Shown here piece after piece: positions 5,030 through 11,965 of a stretch of 12,026 nucleotides of DNA; position 1 is the first letter of the stretch; each line of letters opens with the position of its first letter. The stretch is from Candidatus Ruminimicrobiellum caprinum. Its GTDB lineage: Bacteria > Elusimicrobiota > Endomicrobiia > Endomicrobiales > Endomicrobiaceae. The stretch lies in the NCBI GenBank assembly GCA_017413305.1, contig JAFPUA010000061.1, positions 1 to 12,026 of the forward strand, given 5' to 3'. The position numbers were made by a program, and so were the translations under genes. A model generated the notes under the pieces. It ran no database searches and was not told the DNA's origin. It saw only the letters and a program-made list of their open reading frames with translations.

Positions 5030-6613
5030 CTATTTAATATACACTTTATAATCAATTTCCGGGAAAATGTTGTCCCTGTATTCGAGGTTAGAAAGAAACC
5101 CTTCGTCAATAGAATTATTTTTTATTTGATTATATAAAGTAGTGAAATTATATATATGTTCTTTTGTTCTCTTTTCTGCGTATTCCACCATGGTACCTGT
5201 CGTCATGATAAATGCCCAGTCGGAAGATTGTGCCAGTACCAGTTCTCTTGCTGCTTGATTTAAAAGCCTTAGTTTTAAACCTTGGGCATCTTTGTTGGCT
5301 GTTGCAATTTCTACCATTCTGTCAGCAGCCATATGTAAATGTTTGTATATCCAGTCATTTTTCCCGTTAAGCCATACTTCAAAATATCCTTTGTCTCCCC
5401 ACGATGAAGGTGACGGCTGACATACTTGGTTTGTCGGGAACATATCTAAGTATTGTATAGGTGTTATAGGCTTAAAGCACGCATTTGTATTTTGTATAGT
5501 TCTAAAAATATAGTTTATAAAATTCGGTCCTTCAAACCACCAATGTCCGAAAAGTTCAGCGTCATACATTGATACAACAACAGGCTCTTTCTGCATGATA
5601 CCTGAAAGATACTCTATCTGTTTTGTTCTGTTGAATACAAAATTTTCGGCATGCATTCGGGCTTTATTGTCTGCCCATTGAGGATTGTAAGGTTGTTTTT
5701 CGTTTAATGGTACTTTACCTGTAATTCTGCAATATTTTACGCCGATATTTCTTCTAACTCCATCGGAATGTAGATAAGGGCGAATGTAGTCGTAATCTAA
5801 ATCGTATGCCAAATCTCTGTAAAATTCTCTGTAGTCAGGGTCGCCCGGATAGCCTGAATCTGCGCTCCATACCTGATGCGCCGTTTCCATATCTCTTGAG
5901 AAAACAGCCACTCCGTTAGGACAATATATAGGAGCAAAAACTCCGTATTTCGGCCTTGGCGTTGCATACAGTATTCCATGCGATTCTAAGAAGAAGAAAC
6001 GAATTCCCTCTTCTTTTAAAAACTTTTCTACACCGTAAGTATATGCACATTCGGCAAGCCAAATACCGCGAGGTTTTCTGCCGAAATGTTTTTCGTAATC
6101 TTTAACTGCTATTTTTATCTGCGCTCTTTGTGCTGTTTCATTGGTCATAAGTGGCAAAAATCCATGTGTTGCACAACAGGTAATAATTTCTATTTTGCCC
6201 ATATCTTGCAAGTTTTTAAAACCTGTTAATATATTACCGTGATACTTTTCCCAAATATGTTTGCAGGTTTTAAATTTCTGTTCGTACATTAACGCTGCTT
6301 GGTGATATTGGGAATCTGTTGTTCTGATAACTTCTTTTTCGGAAAGTTCTATAAGTTTATTTAATTTTGCGTAGTATCTTGACTGCAGAAGCGGATCTGC
6401 AAGCATATTTGCCAAAGATGGCGTGATTGTCATAGTTAATGCAAAATTTATGTTGTCCTGTACGAAATTTTCAAATATCGACAGGAGAGGAATATAAGTT
6501 TCTGTTATTGCTTCGTACAGCCAATCTTCTTCCAAAAAGTCCGGATAGTCGGGATGGCGTACAAACGGTAAGTGTGCATGTAGCTGGAAACACCAATAAC
6601 CTTTATTTTCCAT
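5030..6613 (-). CDS. Glycoside hydrolase family 57 protein, probable 1,4-alpha-glucan branching enzyme
   Basis: This 527-residue protein matches the GH57 branching-enzyme group (DUF1957-type C-terminus). Conserved regions in order: LHAHLPFVRHP (11-21), CCATHGFLPLM (147-156), GIWLAECAYTYG (183-194) with the probable nucleophile Glu188, and MYDAELFGHWWFEGP (349-363) with the probable acid/base Asp351. The C-terminal block LAQSSDWAFIMTTGT (460-474) is typical of the subfamily. The enzyme would form alpha-1,6 branches in glycogen in the cytoplasm; branching rather than hydrolysis is inferred from motif resemblance. The length is normal for bacterial members. The start at ATG 6613 has only a weak AGAGA upstream. 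It follows the DUF4912 gene by 44 bases, a pairing known in several phyla, and precedes the HD-GYP gene by 14 bases. No other glycogen gene is in the window. Confidence 0.92.
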   Translation of the reverse strand: MENKGYWCFQLHAHLPFVRHPDYPDFLEEDWLYEAITETYIPLLSIFENFVQDNINFALTMTITPSLANMLADPLLQSRYYAKLNKLIELSEKEVIRTTDSQYHQAALMYEQKFKTCKHIWEKYHGNILTGFKNLQDMGKIEIITCCATHGFLPLMTNETAQRAQIKIAVKDYEKHFGRKPRGIWLAECAYTYGVEKFLKEEGIRFFFLESHGILYATPRPKYGVFAPIYCPNGVAVFSRDMETAHQVWSADSGYPGDPDYREFYRDLAYDLDYDYIRPYLHSDGVRRNIGVKYCRITGKVPLNEKQPYNPQWADNKARMHAENFVFNRTKQIEYLSGIMQKEPVVVSMYDAELFGHWWFEGPNFINYIFRTIQNTNACFKPITPIQYLDMFPTNQVCQPSPSSWGDKGYFEVWLNGKNDWIYKHLHMAADRMVEIATANKDAQGLKLRLLNQAARELVLAQSSDWAFIMTTGTMVEYAEKRTKEHIYNFTTLYNQIKNNSIDEGFLSNLEYRDNIFPEIDYKVYIK

Positions 6614-6657
6614 ATAATTCTCTGTTAATAAAAGACGAAAAAATTTTCAGACAAATG

Positions 6658-7542
6658 TTACTTTGTATTTTTAGTTACTTCAAATGTTATAGATTTCTTC
6701 ATTGTCCCGTCTGCAGATGTTGCTTCTATAGTGTACTTATCTTCGCCGTTAGGCAGATAAAATCTTACAGAGAATGAACCGTCTGCGGAAAGTTTTATCG
6801 GTTGTCCTTTTAATGTTAAAACTGCATCGGGTTCTGTAGCACCGTTAATGATAATCTCGGTATCGGCTCTCAACCAGAAATTTTTAGATTTTTCTGTAGC
6901 CGGCTTTTGCTCCTGATAAGAAGGGTGTATTTTGAACGCACTGGAAGAACTTATATGAGAATGTGAACTTGGTAAAGAAATAGAAACTATTTCTTCCCAT
7001 CTTTCTCTCATAAGTTTGGATATATCAAAGGAACTCATTCCTATATTGTTTATGCCTGAAATTCTTAATAATTTTTCAAACTCTATCTTTAACATTGCCC
7101 ATTGTTCGTCAGTAATACTGGAAACTCCGTATCTGGGCATATCAACTTTGTTTGATCTTGCTATACAGATAAATTTACCGTCTTTTGTTACATAACCTAT
7201 ATCAACGCACCAGCAACGGTTAAATTCACCAACATTTATGTACCAACTATTAGATTCCGGTGTTACAAACACATCAAAGTATCTGTTTGCATTTGTGCCG
7301 TCAAAATTTATGTCTGTAGTATCGTAAACTCTTACAACAAGTTTGGCATCATTGAAAATATCTTGACCATACTGTTTTTTTAAATTATTAATAAATTCGC
7401 CGGAGATTGACCAATAAGCAAAAATACATATTGGATCTCTGGGTAAAATTGTGATTTTTGTATCACCGTAATCTGAAGGCAAACCGGACTTGTTTACGGC
7501 TTTTTCTTGTTTGCCTATTTTTGATGTTAAATTTTCAGCCAT
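6658..7542 (-). CDS. DUF4912 protein with C-terminal beta-sandwich segment
   Basis: This 294-residue protein has the DUF4912 signature LPSDYGDTKITILPRDPICIF (given here in parts: LPSDYGDTKI, 21-30, and LPRDPICIFAYWSIS, 33-47). It continues through residues about 70-135 with a beta-rich domain including WYINVG and CWCVDIGYV. After a Ser-rich linker (about 188-220), residues 222-290 look like a small beta-sandwich (INGATEPDAVLTLKGQPIKLSADGSF) similar to segments in glucan-binding or extracellular enzymes. There is no signal peptide, so it is probably cytoplasmic. The molecular function is not established. Its place immediately before a GH57 branching enzyme, under one promoter, suggests a role in alpha-glucan binding or storage. 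Start ATG 7542 has AAGGAA at 7554-7549, spacing 6. It is the first gene of the four-gene minus-strand run. Confidence 0.88.
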   Translation of the reverse strand: MAENLTSKIGKQEKAVNKSGLPSDYGDTKITILPRDPICIFAYWSISGEFINNLKKQYGQDIFNDAKLVVRVYDTTDINFDGTNANRYFDVFVTPESNSWYINVGEFNRCWCVDIGYVTKDGKFICIARSNKVDMPRYGVSSITDEQWAMLKIEFEKLLRISGINNIGMSSFDISKLMRERWEEIVSISLPSSHSHISSSSAFKIHPSYQEQKPATEKSKNFWLRADTEIIINGATEPDAVLTLKGQPIKLSADGSFSVRFYLPNGEDKYTIEATSADGTMKKSITFEVTKNTK

Positions 7543-7597
7543 GATATATTCCTTCTTTTATTAATTTTCAATGAAGTACCTTGCGACTTTGGAGTAT

Positions 7598-7626
7598 ATT
7601 CTACAAATATTTAAGAAAATAGTCAA
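7598..7626 (-). promoter_or_regulatory. Promoter of the DUF4912-GH57-HD-GYP-rsmI run
   Basis: Minus strand: -35 TTGACT (7626-7621), 17-bp spacer, -10 TAGAAT (7603-7598). Transcription should start near 7591, giving a leader of about 50 bases before ATG 7542. The core is consensus-like, with one mismatch in each box. Confidence 0.75.
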
Positions 7627-7664
7627 ACAAAATATTACAATCATTGTATTTTGTAAAAAAAGCT

Positions 7665-7694
7665 TTGCAAAAATTTTATTAAATATGCTATAAT
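7665..7694 (+). promoter_or_regulatory. Extended -10 promoter of etfBA-mazG-argC
   Basis: -35 TTGCAA (7665-7670), 18-bp spacer, and -10 TATAAT (7689-7694) preceded by TGC (7686-7688), an extended -10. Predicted start near 7701, leader about 67 bases. It is divergent from, but does not overlap, the promoter at 7598-7626. Confidence 0.75.
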
Positions 7695-7731
7695 ATTTGA
7701 CTTAAAATGCAGGTTATAAATTTTAAAAGTT

Positions 7732-7752
7732 AAAAAATGCAGAGCATTTTTT
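7732..7752 (+). promoter_or_regulatory. Terminator-like hairpin in the etfB leader
   Basis: AAAAAATGC (7732-7740) pairs with GCATTTTTT (7744-7752) around AGA, and the 3' arm itself is T-rich. It lies between the promoter and the Shine-Dalgarno (7758-7762). An upstream copy of the 5' arm, AAAATGCAG at 7704-7712, could pair with the same 3' arm. The stem has few G-C pairs, so terminator strength is doubtful. Confidence 0.45.
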
Positions 7753-7767
7753 GTAATGGAGGAAAAA

Positions 7768-8553
7768 ATGCATATATTGGTTTGTATTAAACAGGTACCC
7801 GGCACAACAAATGTGCAAATTGACCCGGAAAGAGGTACTTTAAAAAGAGAAGGTGTTGAGGCAATAATCAATCCTTTTGACGAGTATGCTATTGAAGAGG
7901 CAGTTCGTCTTAAAGAAAAAGTAGGCGGAAAAGTAACCGTTATTACTATGGGGCCTCCTCAGGCAGAAAGTGCTTTAAGAGAAGCTATTTCAAGGGGTTG
8001 TGATGATGCTATTCTTATAGGTGACAGAGCGTTTGCCGGTGCAGATACTTGGGCAACATCTTATGCAATATCAACAGCAATTAAAACAATTCCTGATTTT
8101 GGTGTAATATTCTGCGGAAAGCAGGCTACTGATGGTGATACAGCTCAGGTAGGGCCTTCAGTTGCTGAAATGTTGAATATTCCTCATGTAGCATATGTTA
8201 GAAAAATAGAAGAAGCTTCCGAAACTTCATTAAAAGTACAGAGAATGATGGAAGACGGATATGATTTGATAGAAACTCCTACACCATGTTTACTTACGGT
8301 GGTTAAGGAAATAAATACTCCGAGAATTCCTTCATTAAAAGGCAAAATGGCAGCAAAAAAAGCTGTTATTAAACAACTTAACGCAGCTGCAATAAATGCA
8401 GATACAACAAAAACAGGTTTGGCAGGTTCACCTACACAGGTAAGAAAAATTTTTACTCCTCCACAGAGAACAGGCGGGGAAGTGTTTGAAGGTGAAGCGG
8501 CAGATATAGCAGCCCAACTTGTAAAAAAATTGTCGGATAACAGTATAATATAG
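7768..8553 (+). CDS. etfB: Electron transfer flavoprotein subunit beta
   Basis: EtfB of 261 residues, the normal size. Family blocks include MHILVCIKQVPGT at the N-terminus, NPFDEYAIEEAVRLKE, CGKQATDGDTAQVGPSVAE (DGDTAQVGP at 122-130, the nucleotide-binding loop) and LLTVVKEINTPRIPSLKGKM, the recognition-loop region near residue 190. It forms a heterodimer with EtfA and shuttles electrons between dehydrogenases and other carriers. The pairing with a ferredoxin-containing EtfA suggests the bifurcating or confurcating type, in which EtfB binds NAD(H). I chose ATG 7768 over ATG 7756: GGAGG at 7758-7762 overlaps the earlier ATG and is 5 bases before the later one, and MHILVCIKQ is the usual N-terminus. 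It is the first gene of the etfB-etfA-mazG-argC run. Confidence 0.94.
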   Translation: MHILVCIKQVPGTTNVQIDPERGTLKREGVEAIINPFDEYAIEEAVRLKEKVGGKVTVITMGPPQAESALREAISRGCDDAILIGDRAFAGADTWATSYAISTAIKTIPDFGVIFCGKQATDGDTAQVGPSVAEMLNIPHVAYVRKIEEASETSLKVQRMMEDGYDLIETPTPCLLTVVKEINTPRIPSLKGKMAAKKAVIKQLNAAAINADTTKTGLAGSPTQVRKIFTPPQRTGGEVFEGEAADIAAQLVKKLSDNSII

Positions 8554-8574
8554 TTTTAATTTAGGAGAATAAAA

Positions 8575-9768
8575 ATGGCTGATAAAATAATAATTTCTAC
8601 CGATAAATGTGTAGGTTGTGGGGCTTGTCAAAGTGCTTGTCCTTTCGGAGCAATAGAAGTAAAAGACGCTAAAGCTGTTGTTAATGAAGAAGCTTGCAGG
8701 CTTTGTGGTTCTTGTGTTAGTGCATGTCCCGTAAGTGCAATAGTAATGCAAAAAGAAGAAAAGAAATCTGCAGTAAACAAAGATGAATATAGAGGTGTTT
8801 GGGTTTATGCAGAACAAAGACACGGTGAGATTTCTTCGGTAGTATATGAACTTTTAAATAAAGGTTCTGAACTTGCAAAAACTTTAAATGTTCCGTTAAG
8901 TGCAATACTTATAGGTTCAAATATTTCTGCAAAAGCACAGGATTTAATAAACAGAGGAGCAGATAAAGTTTATGTTTATGACGATCCTATCTTGGCAGAG
9001 TTTCAGGACGATCCTTACGGGTGCATATTGGCAGACCTTATAAAAGAGGAAAAACCTGAAATCGTTTTGATGGGTGCAACAAATATAGGAAGATCTTTTG
9101 CTTCCAGAGTTGCTGCAAAAATTTATACAGGACTTACTGCCGATTGTACGGCACTTGAAATTGACCCGGAAACAAGAAATTTGATGCAAACAAGACCGGC
9201 ATTCGGTGGAAACATTATGGCAACTATCTTGACGCCTAACCACAGACCGCAGATGTCAACAGTTCGTCACAAAGTTTTTAAAGAAGCTCCCGTTGTTGAG
9301 GGCAGAAAAGGCGAAATTATAAATAAAACTATCGATGCACAGAAAATAATTAACAGAACCAAATTCTTAGGTTTCTTTAAAGATCAAACTGCAGATGTAA
9401 ATATTTCCGATGCAGATATTATTGTTTCCGGAGGAAGAGGTTTGGGAAATAAAGAAGGTTTTAAACTTATACAAGAACTTGCAGATGCTTTAGGCGGTGC
9501 GGTAGGTGCTTCAAGAGCTGCCGTTGATTCCGACTGGATAGCTTACTCTCATCAGGTAGGTCAAACAGGAAGAACAGTTGCTCCTAAAGTTTATGTTGCT
9601 TGCGGTATTTCAGGGCAGATTCAGCATATGGTTGGTATGAGCTCTTCAGATACAATTATTGCAATAAATAAAGATAAAGAATGTCCAATGGTTAAAGCCG
9701 CAACATATTCTTTAATCGGCGATTTGTATGAAATTATACCTGAGATAATTAAAAAACTTAAAGCTTAA
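8575..9768 (+). CDS. etfA: Electron transfer flavoprotein subunit alpha with N-terminal 2[4Fe-4S] ferredoxin domain
   Basis: This 397-residue protein is longer than standard EtfA (about 310-330) because residues 1-60 form a ferredoxin domain with two CxxCxxCxxxC clusters: Cys12, 15, 18, 22 and Cys41, 44, 47, 51. The EtfA body follows: an N-terminal alpha/beta domain (about 75-270), then the FAD domain with SGGRGLGNKEGF (near 285), VGQTGRTVAP (near 328), YVACGISGQIQHMVGM and AINKDKECPM. The same fusion occurs in the Acetobacterium woodii EtfA homologs of caffeyl-CoA reductase (CarE) and lactate dehydrogenase (LctC), which work with ferredoxin in flavin-based electron bifurcation. A similar role here is inference. 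The partner dehydrogenase is not next to it. Start ATG 8575 has TAGGAGA upstream, 21 bases after the etfB stop. Confidence 0.94.
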   Translation: MADKIIISTDKCVGCGACQSACPFGAIEVKDAKAVVNEEACRLCGSCVSACPVSAIVMQKEEKKSAVNKDEYRGVWVYAEQRHGEISSVVYELLNKGSELAKTLNVPLSAILIGSNISAKAQDLINRGADKVYVYDDPILAEFQDDPYGCILADLIKEEKPEIVLMGATNIGRSFASRVAAKIYTGLTADCTALEIDPETRNLMQTRPAFGGNIMATILTPNHRPQMSTVRHKVFKEAPVVEGRKGEIINKTIDAQKIINRTKFLGFFKDQTADVNISDADIIVSGGRGLGNKEGFKLIQELADALGGAVGASRAAVDSDWIAYSHQVGQTGRTVAPKVYVACGISGQIQHMVGMSSSDTIIAINKDKECPMVKAATYSLIGDLYEIIPEIIKKLKA

Positions 9769-9774
9769 AACTTT

Positions 9775-10170
9775 ATGGATGCAAAATTAGAGAAATTTCA
9801 AAAGCTAGTAGATATACTATCTGAGTTGCGCGGGGAACATGGTTGTCCGTGGGACAAAAAACAAAATCACGAAACTCTTCTGAAATATTTGTTTGAAGAG
9901 TCCGAAGAATACAAACAGGCTGTCTTGAATAAAGACTATGACAATATGAAGGAAGAACTCGGAGATGTGCTTTTGCAGGTTATTTTTCATGCGCAGATAG
10001 CAAAAGAAAATAACAAGTTTGATATTTACGATGTTTTAGATACCATAAATGAGAAAATGATAAGGCGTCATCCACATGTTTTCGGTGATTCAAAGGCTAA
10101 AACTGAAGAAGAAATTCGTGCTGAGTGGGAAAAAATAAAGAGCGAAGAAAAGAAATCGCGGTCGTTATAA
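9775..10170 (+). CDS. mazG: MazG-family nucleoside triphosphate pyrophosphohydrolase, single domain
   Basis: An all-alpha NTP pyrophosphatase of 131 residues, about half the length of the tandem-domain E. coli MazG (263 aa). Visible marks: LRGEHGCPWDKKQNHETL (18-35, with HGCPWD), the metal-binding LFEESEEYKQAV (39-50: Glu41, Glu42, Glu45) and EELGDVLLQVIFHAQIA (60-76: Glu61, Asp64), then RRHPHVFGD (97-105). It should hydrolyse noncanonical or excess NTPs to NMP and PPi. All catalytic acidic residues are present, so the single domain is probably active. It starts 6 bases after etfA without a recognisable Shine-Dalgarno, so translation is likely coupled to etfA. The functional link to Etf is unclear; it may simply be shared transcription. 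Confidence 0.93.
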   Translation: MDAKLEKFQKLVDILSELRGEHGCPWDKKQNHETLLKYLFEESEEYKQAVLNKDYDNMKEELGDVLLQVIFHAQIAKENNKFDIYDVLDTINEKMIRRHPHVFGDSKAKTEEEIRAEWEKIKSEEKKSRSL

Positions 10171-10186
10171 ATAATAGGAGTATAAT

Positions 10187-11218
10187 ATGATAAGAGCAGG
10201 AATAATCGGAATAACCGGCTATACCGGGGAAGAACTTTTAAGAATATTATCAAAACATAAAGATGTTAAAATTACTGTTCTTGCAGGAAGAGCAACGGGA
10301 ACTGTAAGAGATCTTAAAGATATTTATCCTAAATATGCTGACTTAAACTTAAAAGTTTATCCGTTAGATATTGAACAAATAAAGAATGAGACAGATGTTG
10401 TTTTCTTGGCACTTCCTCATGCTGTTGCTTTTGGAGTAGTTCCTTCTCTTTTGCAGGCAGGTAAAAAAGTTATAGATTTGTCGGCAGATTTCAGAATAAA
10501 AGATCCCGATACTTATGAGAAATGGTACAATGTTCAGCATACGGGTAAAGAATATATTAAAGATGCTGTATACGGTTTAGTTGAACTTAATGAAGATAAA
10601 ATAAAAAATGCTAAACTTATTGCAAATCCGGGTTGTTATCCTACAACAATTTTGTTAGGAACTGCTCCTGCAATAAAGAACGGTTTAATAAAGTCTGACG
10701 ATATTATTATTGATTCAAAAAGTGGTGTTTCTGGTTCCGGAAGAAAAGGTGTAGAAGCTTATTACGAAACAGAAGCGCCTACGGCAAGAGCATACAAAGT
10801 CGGTGGCAAACATAGACATATTCCTGAAATAGAGCAGGAACTTTCCGGAATGTTTGGTAAGCCTGTTACAATAACATTTACTCCGCAAATAATTCCTACA
10901 GAAAGAGGAATGCTTTCTTGTATTTACGCGAATTTGGCGAAAAGTATAAAAGTTGCCGAAGTTGTAGAAATTTACAAAAATTTTTATAAAGACAGAAACT
11001 TTGTAAGAGTCCTTGATGAAGGTAAGTTCCCTTCAATAAAAAATGTTGTTGATACAAATTTTTGCGAAATTGGTGTTGCAATAGACGAAAGAACAAACAA
11101 ACTTATAATTGTTTCTGCACAAGATAATCTTGTAAAAGGTGCGTCGGGCCAAGCAGTTCAAAATATGAACATAATGTTTGGATTGTCGGAAGAAACCGGA
11201 CTTAGTCAATTGTTTTAA
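10187..11218 (+). CDS. argC: N-acetyl-gamma-glutamyl-phosphate reductase ArgC
   Basis: Third step of arginine biosynthesis, the NADPH-dependent reduction of N-acetylglutamyl phosphate to the semialdehyde. The 343-residue length is typical of the long form. Blocks: GIIGITGYTGEELLRIL (5-21, nucleotide-binding Rossmann loop), VVFLALPHAVA (71-81), VIDLSADFRI, ANPGCYPTTILLG (146-158) with catalytic Cys150, SGVSGSGRKG, GGKHRHIPEIEQEL with the conserved His211, and TPQIIPTERGML. The C-terminal KGASGQAVQNMN is also characteristic. Start ATG 10187 has AGGAG at 10176-10180, spacing 6. It is the last gene of its run and is followed by a good terminator. No other arg gene is in the window, so it is separated from the rest of the pathway or stands alone. 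Confidence 0.96.
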   Translation: MIRAGIIGITGYTGEELLRILSKHKDVKITVLAGRATGTVRDLKDIYPKYADLNLKVYPLDIEQIKNETDVVFLALPHAVAFGVVPSLLQAGKKVIDLSADFRIKDPDTYEKWYNVQHTGKEYIKDAVYGLVELNEDKIKNAKLIANPGCYPTTILLGTAPAIKNGLIKSDDIIIDSKSGVSGSGRKGVEAYYETEAPTARAYKVGGKHRHIPEIEQELSGMFGKPVTITFTPQIIPTERGMLSCIYANLAKSIKVAEVVEIYKNFYKDRNFVRVLDEGKFPSIKNVVDTNFCEIGVAIDERTNKLIIVSAQDNLVKGASGQAVQNMNIMFGLSEETGLSQLF

Positions 11219-11240
11219 TTGTGATAATACTCTAACAAAA

Positions 11241-11275
11241 ACAGCAAATTTTGATTTAAGATTTGCTGTTTTTTT
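11241..11275 (+). terminator. Intrinsic terminator of the etfBA-mazG-argC run
   Basis: ACAGCAAAT (11241-11249) pairs with ATTTGCTGT (11261-11269), with an 11-base loop and a T-run to 11275. The arms extend further through flanking A and T bases. It begins 22 bases after the argC stop. Confidence 0.9.
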
Positions 11276-11333
11276 ATGGGTTAGTTGTTGTTGTCTTACG
11301 CAAAATCAAAAATATATTGTTAAAATAAAAAAA

Positions 11334-11359
11334 GAGCGGAAAAGATTCCGCTCTTTTTT
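11334..11359. terminator. Bidirectional terminator between argC and the right-hand pilin
   Basis: GAGCGGA (11334-11340) pairs with TCCGCTC (11347-11353) around AAAGAT, with an A-run on the left and TTTTTT on the right (11354-11359), so it can terminate on both strands. For the leftward pilin it follows the ACATAGC-loop hairpin; for argC it is a second, backup terminator. Confidence 0.88.
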
Positions 11360-11384
11360 CGGAGTGTTGCTATGTTACACTCCG
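11360..11384 (-). repeat. ACATAGC-loop hairpin, copy 6
   Basis: Perfect 8-bp stem CGGAGTGT (11360-11367) with ACACTCCG (11377-11384). On the minus strand the loop is AACATAGCA, identical to the loop of copy 3, while the stem is unrelated. It lies 25 bases after the stop of the pilin at 11410-11907 in the direction of transcription. Confidence 0.85.
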
Positions 11385-11385
11385 T

Positions 11386-11400
11386 CAGCAACGAATGCTG
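11386..11400 (-). repeat. Small hairpin between the pilin stop and the ACATAGC hairpin
   Basis: CAGCA (11386-11390) pairs with TGCTG (11396-11400) around a 5-base loop (TTCGT on the minus strand). The position is analogous to the extra hairpin at 1743-1764 of the other pilin operon. Confidence 0.5.
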
Positions 11401-11409
11401 TATTATTTT

Positions 11410-11907
11410 TTAATGGTTCCATAAAGTTACCGTTGTTGCACCGTTTCCTATAATTGTAAGATCTCCTCTTTGTGTTAGATTAAAAGGATATATCAGGGTT
11501 ACTACATTATTATTGTTTATTTTTCCGAGAACCATTGCGTTAAAGGAATATTTGTGGGCGCTATATGTGGCAAAATTAGCATCATATTTAAACCAAGAAA
11601 AGTATCTGTTATTCATTACATTGATTCCTAAAACTGGATCTATAGCAGTGTAATAATAAAATTCATTATGTCCTTGATGATAAGAATGTGCTCCATGCAA
11701 GAAATTTCCATATTCGTTGTAATAATGTATCTGGGCGTCTTTTATTGCGCCAAGCAAAGCATATCCTTCAGCTAGAACGGATATTTCTCTTAAGTGATAG
11801 CTTCTGTAAATCGGCCATGAAATTAACGACAGGATAACAACAATTGTCAATGTTATTACCAATTCTATTAAAGTAAATCCTTTTCTTTCTTTTGTTATCT
11901 TTTTCAT
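11410..11907 (-). CDS. Type IV pilin-like prepilin (165 aa)
   Basis: MKKITKERKG/FTLIELV gives a classical prepilin signal: basic leader, cleavage after Gly10, Phe+1, Glu+5. It is followed by a hydrophobic helix ITLTIVVILSLISWPIY. It shares EGYALLGAIKDAQ.HYYNEYGNF and DPVLGINVMNNRYFSWF with the pilins at 1774-2611 but diverges afterwards, so it is a more distant paralog. It has no Cys pair, unlike the other two. The C-terminal half is rich in beta-type residues and Asn/Thr, as expected for an exposed pilin head. Start ATG 11907 has a GGGGG tract (11918-11914) as a plausible Shine-Dalgarno. It is a single-gene transcript with its own consensus promoter and terminator. Pilus assembly genes are not in the window. 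Confidence 0.92.
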   Translation of the reverse strand: MKKITKERKGFTLIELVITLTIVVILSLISWPIYRSYHLREISVLAEGYALLGAIKDAQIHYYNEYGNFLHGAHSYHQGHNEFYYYTAIDPVLGINVMNNRYFSWFKYDANFATYSAHKYSFNAMVLGKINNNNVVTLIYPFNLTQRGDLTIIGNGATTVTLWNH

Positions 11908-11936
11908 TTTATACCCCCATTATTTTGTTTACAGAT

Positions 11937-11965
11937 AGTATAACACAAAAAATATTTTTTGTCAA
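11937..11965 (-). promoter_or_regulatory. Consensus promoter of the right-hand pilin with a palindrome in its spacer
   Basis: Minus strand: -35 TTGACA (11965-11960), 17-bp spacer, -10 TATACT (11942-11937). Transcription should start about 23 bases before ATG 11907. An 18-bp perfect palindrome ACAAAAAATATTTTTTGT (11945-11962) fills the spacer and touches the -35 box. It may be an operator, although A/T runs of this kind can also simply reflect composition. The 61 bases to the window end (11966-12026) show nothing I can name. Confidence 0.75.

Noticed and set aside
4888..5109. A 73-codon minus-strand frame between the GH57 and HD-GYP genes
   Set aside because: It is out of frame with the convincing TM extension of the HD-GYP protein, overlaps the 3' end of GH57 and has unnatural composition.
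8428..9243. Minus-strand frames opposite etfB and etfA
   Set aside because: They are shadows of two genes with full family motifs and have no start signals.
11178..11453. A plus-strand frame after argC
   Set aside because: It overlaps the argC end and runs through two terminators and into the pilin 3' end in antisense; no motif is visible.
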